64,000 bases of DNA, from assembly GCA_023213315.1 (NCBI GenBank), contig JAKCPI010001563.1:310001-374000 (forward strand), written 5' to 3'. Shown here piece by piece: positions 55,320-64,000 of this stretch. Below the pieces are notes generated by a model. That model did not search any database, was not told where the DNA came from, and saw nothing but the letters and a program-made list of their open reading frames with translations. Origin of the DNA: Euborellia annulipes (Eukaryota; Arthropoda; Insecta; Dermaptera; Anisolabididae). How positions within the stretch are numbered: position 1 is the first letter of the stretch; each line of letters starts with the position of its first letter. Made by a program: the position numbers and the translations under genes.

Positions 55320-58300
55320 AATATTTTTTAAATTTTCAAGTCACATTCTTGAGGGCTTTGTCTTTGAAAGCACCCCCTCTTCAAAACAAATCCCTATTAG
55401 CCATATTCAATACTTCATTATTCCTTTATAATTATTAATTACTTATTCTTTTGCACGATTTATATTTTTTCATAAATACTTACCTGAATTTTTTTATCTT
55501 TTCCTCATTCTGCTTTTATTTTGTAATTAAATAAAAAAAAAGTAATAAGATCCGGCAACAATTATTAAGTATTAATGGTAAATAATTTACTTGTCTCTGC
55601 AAGCTATTAACATTTTAAATTATTCAATCTTTTTAAATTTTATTTTATTTCCCATTTAAAAGAAATTGACATTTAAAGAGATCGCAAATCATTCATTTTA
55701 GATAAATTTCACCTGACTAACTTCCATTTTCCTGCCCATAAAATGCGTTAAACAATGAGGAAAAATTACTACAAAATAAACAACCAGAATAATAGTTATT
55801 TGTTGACAGAATTTGATAGGCGTTCCTATTATCATTATTTGATAATTTGTAAAGATAAATAAATTATTAATTTCATTTTCAATTCTATTGTAATAACCTT
55901 CAGTTAGTACCTTAACCTTAACTGGGGGTAGTGAGGGTTTCAATTAACCCCCCTCTCGAGTAGAAATGTTGTGTTTTTGTCGTAGCCAGAAAATGTTTGG
56001 GTGGGGGGGGGGGGTGAACCAACTTCCCTCCTCTCTCCCAAATTTTAAAGAATTTAAAATATCATCATTTTAAACAGCATTTAAAATTTTAACACTATAT
56101 TTCTGTGTTTATGTTTTTATTTATTAATTTATTTTTTGGATTTCAGGGAGGACAGATTTGAACTCCCCTTGGCCGCTGTCCTGGTCGTAGCTCCCCCTTG
56201 TGTCCAGCCACCCCGAAATCCCGAAAAATATATATTTTATATTCTTTAAAATTAATTAATTTGAACGGGGGTGGGGAGGGGGGTGTAATCACATGAATTC
56301 CCCCCCTCCCCTGCAACCTTTTCTGGCTATGGAATTGTATATTCATGTTCGAACTTTAACAAATTTCATTTCGACTTGAATGCTGATTATTCTTTGAGTT
56401 CTTTTCTACTAATTTGATTAGTAATTTCGAATTTACCCTCTAATTAAAAACCTGTAGCAGAGGTTTCAGCTCGCTGTTAAATTTAAAAACCTACACCCCT
56501 ATTTTTGATGCGATTTTCAAGAGCCTAATTTGTTTTCTCTTATTAGGCCTAATTCGTTTATAAAAAATCGAGCATTTTTGCTTGGTCCTTTCTTCTTGAA
56601 TTCATTCATAAAATCATTATGAATTAGTCTGTATGTTTTTTATTACTCAGTGATAATGATAGATAATTTAATAAAAAATACCTTCGTAATATATGTTAAT
56701 TAATTTAAATTATATTTACTTTTACACCCCTTGCTACTTTTCATTTTATTTATCTTTCATTCTATAGTTTGCTTCTTATTTTATTAAATGTCGTTTAATT
56801 ATTTTAGATAATAAGATAAGATTTTTCAAAAGTAAATATTATTTATTTACTTTTAAAATTTCAACCCCCGAAATCATTTTTATAATATTCAGGTCAATAA
56901 GCAGAGCTTTTTTTTTATTTATTTTTATTTTACCAAAGTTTCTCGTTATACTAATGACGACTTTATTTAAATATGATAACTTATTTTGTTTTAGCATTTA
57001 TCAATGTATGCAATGCACATATTTGTTCTATTTTTATTTTAACCTTCCGGACCAAATTCCTGATGGGATCAAAATTTTATTTACAAACAAAGACTATACA
57101 TAACAATAACATCATAACACATCAAGGGGTGGCAAAGGGCGCTTTATAAATGGCCTCAGATGACGAAAGACAGCCAAAAATAAATACCCTTGAGTTTCAT
57201 TTCTAATATAGTTATGCAAAGCCCTGTAAGCGAAAGGAAGTTGCAGCCAACAGCGAAGTTGCCAACTGCCTGGCATGCCAAGCACCCTCGCACCGACATA
57301 GCAAAAATAAAATCGACATAAAAATCATTTCAGGGATAAAATATTTAATAAAATTTCTATTAATTTTTCTTTCATTGTTCTTATGAATTCTCATAATTTT
57401 AATTTAATAATTAAGATTTAAATTGATAAAAATTAATTTCAAGTGGCATAACATTTTTTTTATTTCCTCTATTTTAGAATTTTATTTAAAACTAGCTGCG
57501 TTGCTCATTTGAGATTTCCTGAACCTTAAATTAAAAAATAAACATTAACAGAGATATAAGTATAAAGAAAATATATGTAAATAGGCACCATGACAAACTT
57601 GCTGGTCAGTTTGAAATTTTGATACAAAAACTGAGCCAAAAAATTAAATAACAGAAGGGAAAAATCAATTTCTATCTTGACTCCCATTTAGCATAGAAGT
57701 TTTTTGGAGCGCATTAATGATAAAGTGGTTGAATGGTTATCTCTCTTCTAGTTTCATAATTTCATCAGCTAGATTAAATAAATCGGGTTTTTTCAATTAA
57801 GATAATAGTTTAGTTATTTTTGAAAGTTCATTCCCAATAATCTCTATTTGTCATCACATGCTGAAGCACACGTGATTTGAAAATGATTTACCCCTCGATT
57901 GAAAGTCCCTTCACTTAAGAGCATACAGTCATTTCCCTGAAAGCCATATTTACCAAAAAGATAAATGAAGTGGCGGGGGGCACATCTAGTGAGTACTTGG
58001 ATGGCATGGCAACCACGAGCTATTTCAACTCTACTCAGGATCCCCCTGGTTCTAGTTCAAGTAACACGTATTTGGATGGGGGATTCGGAGGACAATTTTA
58101 GGGGAGAGGGTTGTTTTTTGGAAAATGATCTTTTCAAACACTTTTTTATAAAATCATTTTCAATAAATTATTTAACCCTCTAATTCTCAGTATTTTTTAA
58201 TAGCCTGTTAATAGCTTGCATTCCCGCGGGGGCCTATTTTTCTTTTTTGTGGGCTTGAAGCTCGTAAATCAATTCAAAATAAAATTCCGTATTCTTATTT

Positions 58301-58700
58301 TCCCCAAATAAATAATAAAATAAAATTTGGGCAGGATCCCCTCCCTCTCTGAGGATCCGCACTTGGCTAGGACTGTCAATATTTGTATGTATTCATATTA
58401 GAGATTTTAACTGAAATACAGGTTTTCGGAAGTCCAAAAAAGTGGTACTTTTTTTATTTCTTGTGTACCCTTCTTACAATTTAATTGATTCATATATCAC
58501 TAATGATCTTTGAAATGTATCAACTTTTTTCGATAAAAGTTGGACGAATTTTTTTCTTTTCATCGGATATTGGCCCTAATCTTCTTGGCGGATATTCAAA
58601 ATGTTGTGTTAAAAAGCAACCCCCCCCCACTCTAATTTGGTTTACCGTAGAGATATTTCCGTGGCCTTTTAACGCACATGTATCTTTAATGGCTTTTTAA
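55320..58700. other. AT-rich with minor repeats
   Basis: Contains the eroded TIR pair (55978-56335), a SINE-tail relative near 57150, an ACTAGCTGCGTTGCTCAT head at 57491 and the 57975-58030 repeat segment. No exon supported. Confidence 0.45.
55978..56335. repeat. Imperfect TIR pair around G-rich element
   Basis: GTAGCCAGAAAATGTTTGGG near the left and AACCTTTTCTGGCTATGG near the right are inverted matches, with G-runs just inside both. Probably an old hAT-type MITE with eroded ends. Confidence 0.45.
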
Positions 58701-58734
58701 TATTAATTTCTTGTATATGATGGTGACATGAGCT

Positions 58735-59095
58735 CATTTGCTGGTAAACGTCGACCGAAGAGCGTATTTATCTAAAAAGGGTCGGAGTACGCGAGGGCGA
58801 AGTGGCAGTGCGTCCCCTCCTTTTGTGAGCAACAACTGGGAGGGGACGTAGGGGACTGGTGGGGGGTCGTTTATAATTGAAGCGCGATGCCGCCTCTCGC
58901 TCATTCGTAGTGTGATCCTCGTGGTTGAGAAACGACAGACAGCATTGACGTCCCCCGACGTCAAATCGACGACGCTTCTTGTCGGTTGGGCCATGCCCAC
59001 CGACATCCTGGACAGGCATGGTCGTCGTGTCTGCCCTACCATGCGCCAAGCCCTCAGGTACTTGCCTGCCATCCTAGCATTTCTACTTTTTTAAT
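58735..59095. other. CpG-rich island with overlapping open frames
   Basis: Isolated GC-rich segment, open on the minus strand for 112 codons (ATG 59072, G at +4; 'MAGKYLRAWRMVGQTRRP') to TGA at 58734. Other frames on both strands are open too. A possible plus-strand donor (TCAG|GTACTT) is at 59056. No family recognised. It may be a promoter/first exon or an insertion of foreign composition. Confidence 0.35.
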
Positions 59096-59364
59096 CTTAA
59101 CCCAATTATTTATTTGTTTCTTTAGTAGAAGAGAAAAAAAGTTTCTATTATCTCTATCTTGGTCTGCATCCCGTTTGCGATTGTTTCGTTATCGCGGCTG
59201 ACAATTGTCTTGAGCAAATATTATCTCTAGTCGAATATATACTCAAAAAATAATTTGGTACCGGACTGCACTGTAGCATGTATATTTCTAATTTTATTTC
59301 TAAGAAGCAACAAAGATCTTCTTTTTTAACAGATTAAATGATCGGCCAGTGAAAATAGACTAAG

Positions 59365-59637
59365 TCCCAAACTTTTTTTTGACGACGGCCCGGTATGAGG
59401 TTTTAAAATTTTAAAAGATCCACCTTATGAAAAAAAACAAACATTTATTTACAAAACAAATTATATTTTTTAATAAAAATCAAGTTATTTGTTTGTTTTG
59501 AGCTACTGGTATATGAAAGAGTACCCGTTGCCACTTTTCTCTGTCTAACTGATGTAAAAAAAAATTTTGTGTTTTTGTCCGGGGAAATTTTTCTACGACC
59601 CGCTGGCGGGTCGTGATCCACGCTTTGGGAAGCGCTG
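59365..59637. mobile_element. hAT-type element, duplication GACTAAG
   Basis: The right end GCGGGTCGTGATCCACGC then TTTGGGAAGCGCTG is a typical animal hAT terminus. The left end starts TCCCAAACTT. GACTAAG is repeated on both sides (59358-59364, 59638-59644). The interior is noncoding. Confidence 0.7.
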
Positions 59638-59644
59638 GACTAAG

Positions 59645-62600
59645 TTATTTGGAAATTATTATTTTTATTTATTTTAATACCAATGGACAATTTATTAAAG
59701 ATTTGATTAAGATTAAACCAGTTTGTTTCTTATTTCGATTTGAAAACTGAAATCACCCGAGGAATTCTTATTATTTTTTTTCTTTATTTCACTCGCTTTT
59801 ATTAGATAATATCTGAATAATTTTAAAATGTTTTTTTTTAATAATAAAATTAATGGTGGTAATTATGGAAGAATTTTGGAACCACTGCATTTAATTTAAA
59901 AATTTGTTTATATTATTCTTTAGCAAAAGAAATTTTTTTTTCAAACTCTCTTTTCAATAGTAGAAAAAGTCTGCTTAGGAAAGAAAGTTTTGGTTTTAGT
60001 TTTCATCTAAAAAAAAAAATTTTGAAACTTTTTTTTAATACCGGTGATAAATATAATAAAAAATTTCATAATATATTCTGATTCTTTAGAATAACTTTAT
60101 TAATTTTTGATTGGTGGGATGATGTCCTTAGATTATTTAAAATCAATTTATATCTCAAAATTTTATATAAAGAGTGAGCAGAAAGTCGAGTCACGGGCAC
60201 GGGTCTTAAAAGTGAAAAATAAATAAGAAGAAAAATATCATTTGTGAAAGTTCTTAATTCATTATAAGTATTATTTATTAAATAAGAGATTGGTTAAAAT
60301 AATCGAGAAAATTGAGAATAAAAAAAACTTTTTGATTATTTTTCTAAAGTCTATAAATTTTGAATTTTATTATTAAAAACTCGAGAGTCACATTTTATTA
60401 TTGATTCGATTCTTTAAGGCACTTGATAACAATAAAATTGACTTTTTCTCATTGAGAATCCAATTACGTTATTTGAAAAAATTTCTAATTTTTCTAATCA
60501 TTGCTAGGTTTTATTTTAGTGTGGAGGGGGCTTTCCCCCTCCACCGTCATCGACTCACTCAGATTTGCTAACCTCCCTACCCTTGATATTTTTAAATTTT
60601 CTTTTTTGTGTACAAAATTTGATTCATGTTTTGAAAAGAATTAATAATTTGTTGAAAAAATGGAAATTCAAATTCGTCACTTTTTGAATGCAATGCGAGC
60701 GTTAGTTCCCGCCTGCCATGATACCGCTCGTGGCGGTAGACGGGACTTACCTGCCTCTCCGCGATGCGAGTGAAATTCTTGAGCACGATGTTTTTTATAA
60801 AGCAACACTCGCGGATTTTAGATTGAAGTTATCGAGAATTAAAATGTTTTAATTTATTAAACCCATTCATAAATAATAAATAGGAATTAATTATTATCAG
60901 ATAAATGAAACTTTTCTTAGAAATATCTTGGTATCTTTTCTAAGTTTCTCCTTTTTTAATTTTTTCCCCCGAATTTTTTTTTTCTCCCTCCTTCCTTTGG
61001 GCTGATAAAAACTATCGAATTTAGATTAGATGTTTAATTATTCTTTAATCGTCCAGTACTTGTTGAGAATACGTAACTCCTGCTTGATTCGTGTCAAAAT
61101 ATTTTACTTTTTTCAATAAGAATTTTTTAAATATCCAACAACTTTCGGAATGCATAATGATTAACTGTTTGAATTTGTTCCTTTTAATAAATGAAGAAAT
61201 TTTAAGGTATGTTTTCAAGAGAATTATTTTTCCATTTTAGATCATTTTATTATTTGCGACTTGACTTTTATTTATATTTTCGTGTATTTTTCCGTCTTTA
61301 TTATTTCGTTTTGATTGAATATTTTTTTCCCCCTATGGGCTTTTATTCACTTGTAAACAATTCCAATTTGATTTCAATTTCAATTATTTTTTTTTTTTAT
61401 TCTGATTTCACTTGCAGGAATCAAATAATCGTTTTTTTTTATTTTGATCTTGTATCTTTAAAAGTAAGAAATTCTTCATTATATAGCCTAATTTTCTTTT
61501 TATTCTTCTAGAGGCCATATTTGATTATAGTATAAAATGTCTTCCATTTGCTTACGAGATTTTATTGATAAACATTTTAAAATAACATCCGGTTTCTTGA
61601 TTAGTTTTATTAATGACGTTTTATAACTAAATTGTATCATTATAAGTAATTTTAGAATTTGTTCACATGTTCATAAATCTCGGAAAGGACATTTTTGCCA
61701 TGATCTTATTACCCCGACTTTATTCTTCCATTAAAAGTAAAAGCCATTTCCAATGGATATCTTCTCTTGATCGATTCGATATTATATTTGTAAATAGTTA
61801 TAGTCTTCTATTTTAAATATTATCTGGTCAGAAAATATTGAATCAATAATAAAATTTTTTCAAGGGATTTGAAATTTAAATATTAATTATACCTGGGTAT
61901 ATAATTTTTATAAAATTGCGAGTGAACATGTGCATTCGGTAGGGGACGGCCGGTCGCTTCGTTATTGCCTGGCGATATGTATTTATGCCCGGTGTATCTA
62001 ATATTTTGGATTATTTATTTTATATATCTGTTATTGTTTATTTTCGTTTGTTACATTTTTTTCTATTTTTTTCTGAAAATTTTTGTTGGTATTTATTTTT
62101 ATATATTTGTTATCATTCGGTGTCCAGAGTCTCGAAAATGTATAAAGGATTATACTCAGACTAAAGAGCGAAAGCTCAAAATACAGAAATAAATTTATTT
62201 ATTATTATTTATTATTAATTTTTATAAAATTCTTAAATACCCAGATATTGATATTAAATTACAAATAATTAGATAAAGGAGTTAATTTTTCATAAAAAAG
62301 CATTTGGGGATGCTAGAGTAGTTATTTATCACAACGAACTCAATCACCGAAATAACAATTTTAATGTTAAAAACAAAAATTTGAAATCCAATATCTCAAA
62401 AACTATTCGACATATCAAAAAACAAAAGCTATTCTGAAATTCAAATTTTGAAATTTGATTTCGGCTTCACACGCACAGAATTAAAGATTAACCCCCCCCC
62501 CCACTCCCCCCCATCGAGTCGCTCATTATTTTAAATTCTTTGAGATTTTTTTTCTTCGATTTTAATAATCTGTCTTTATTATACCATTTGGCGTTATTGT

Positions 62601-64000
62601 ACGACATTCAAATTTATTTTTAGGCAGAGCTCAAAATTTGTTAGATTAATAAATCAAATTTTCAACCAAAAATTTGGAAATTTGTGATTGTTGTCAATTT
62701 TATATTAGTGTATGAAATTTAGTAGTTTCAGACGAATTCTGGCGACCTGCCCCCCCCCCTCACCCACCCCTCAAACAACAAATGCCACCTAATTGAGAAA
62801 TATATAAATATTTTTTCAAACTATTTTTGTGATTTTCTTAATGTTTTACTTTTTTGTCCATTCTTATTCTAATATTTTAAAATATACGACCTTAATTAGG
62901 AAAGACTTGTCTACACTCTGAACTTATTTACATTTAAATAAAATAACAATGGCATGCTATTCAATTCAAGTTCTAACGCTTGAAACCTATAAGTGTGTCG
63001 TATTTATTGATATTTTCATCTTGAATTTCTTAAAAATATAATGATATGGGATAGGCAGAGCTTAAAAGAATATTTTTTGAGCAAAGTTGCCCATCTCAGT
63101 GTTTATCGTTGTAACCTAGACCTGGGAATGACCCACTCACAAATCTAAGTGGTTTGCCCCATATCTCTATTACTATCTGAAATTTACGAAATCCCACTAG
63201 AAGAAGCATTTTATTAATCAGTTGAAAAAATATTTTAATAGATTTAATCAAGCAGGCGAGAGATTTTTTATCATTTTATCGAAATCTACTTAATTATGTA
63301 AAAAAAAAAAAAAAAAAAAAAATAATAATAAAAAATGGATAATAATTAATAATAGATGACTTTATCTTGAAAAGAATTTGTGTTTAATTATTTCACGTGA
63401 AAGTCTAAATTTTTTTTTTAAAATAAATTATCTATTATTTAATAGAATATCTTTCCAAAACATAAAATTTATGAATTTCACAAGTGAACCTATATAAACA
63501 AATCTTATCAAAAAATTAGTTCGAATTTTCAACTTAGGAGTTCACAAAAAACGGGGCAGATGTTTATAATTTATTTTTTTTAATCGGAGCTCCCCCTTTG
63601 CTTGAGATTATTTTATTAAGAGAGAGGGCGGGGGGAGGGGCACTTGCCCCAATGACGCTTCAGATTGTTTTTTATCATCCTATCAAAATTTGATTGATTG
63701 ATCATCTAAAACTGAAGGATTGAGATTAGTCAGCCATTTGAGTTCTCTTTTGAATTAATTTTTTTTAGCAAAAGCAAATTTTTCAGTCTCGAAATTTCAT
63801 CTAATTTTGTTTGTTCCAACGCCCCATTTTTCTCTTACGTTTTTTTTCTTCCTATCCCAATTTTTTTTTTTTTTTTTGTTTTGATTTTCTTTCATTCTCT
63901 TTCTATCTTAAAATTACTTTAACTTTTTTGACCTGTTTACTTAATAATAATTTTTTACTTTTATGCTGATTAAATCTGTCATTGATTATTTAATTTTGCT
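59645..64000. other. AT-rich, essentially no gene recognised
   Basis: Apart from the exon candidate near 60.75 kb there are only T-rich open frames (61.2-62.2 kb), C-runs at 62491 and 62751, a poly-A at 63300-63322 and poly-T near 63860. Confidence 0.5.
60751..60830 (-). CDS. Candidate exon end with strong donor
   Basis: On the minus strand CATCGCGGAGAGGCAG is followed by GTAAGTCC at 60750, a near-consensus donor, in a CpG-rich patch. One open frame reads 'IVLKNFTRIAERQ' up to the donor. The upstream boundary is not defined. It could be a first exon of a gene running towards lower coordinates. Confidence 0.3.

Noticed and set aside
61209..62192. Hydrophobic frames of 75-100 codons resembling membrane proteins
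   Set aside because: Extremely T-rich codons (TTT/TAT/ATT); the hydrophobicity follows from base composition.

Overview
The window looks like a stretch of animal nuclear genome, probably an invertebrate. It is very AT-rich and intron-dense, with GT-AG splice sites. It is crowded with TA/CA/CAGA microsatellites, poly-G/poly-C runs and transposable-element debris. An arthropod such as a crustacean would fit, but nothing here fixes the taxon. Nearly all of the longer open frames are accidents of poly-A/poly-T, poly-G or repeat sequence.

The one gene I can reconstruct with confidence is an Ataxin-7 orthologue (SAGA deubiquitinase-module anchor) on the minus strand, from about 29257 down to a stop codon at 18859. 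Nine exons were assembled by eye. Every donor/acceptor phase fits, and together they give about 671 codons with the N-terminal zinc-finger region, the SCA7 domain and the conserved C-terminal part. Its introns carry a SINE with a 14-bp target duplication, a TIR element and three long perfect-to-near-perfect inverted repeats. Isolated candidate exons of unidentified genes lie at 10243-10382 (+), 38048-38142 (+), 50599-50743 (-, two exons) and 52443-52665 (+). CpG-rich, promoter-like islands lie near 2.5, 47.5 and 58.9 kb.

The most interesting signal is a dispersed hammerhead-ribozyme-like motif. Its parts are CTGA(T/A)GA, one extra A/T, a stem II, then GAAACGT or GAAATACGTAT. I find it at about fourteen loci, usually twice per locus on opposite strands inside a fold-back repeat. 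The best copy (35696-35739) has 6-bp stem I, 5-bp stem II and a self-complementary stem III (ACGT) that would have to form between two molecules. Other families keep stem I by compensatory changes or enlarge the stem III palindrome to ATACGTAT. Hammerhead ribozymes are known from Penelope-like retroelements, and I infer these loci are remnants of such elements.

Other mobile DNA: a degraded, 3'-truncated Ty3/gypsy element (11.2-14.1 kb); a large set of short hAT-type elements with intact 8-bp target duplications, most with G-runs just inside their ends, which explain most of the poly-G/C tracts; one mariner-type MITE; three tRNA-derived SINE families; a dispersed repeat family with a terminal hairpin, GT-microsatellite core and at least eight copies; a 120-bp tandem repeat; and a TIR family shared between 0.26 kb and 51 kb. 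Long AT-rich stretches between these hold nothing I can name.
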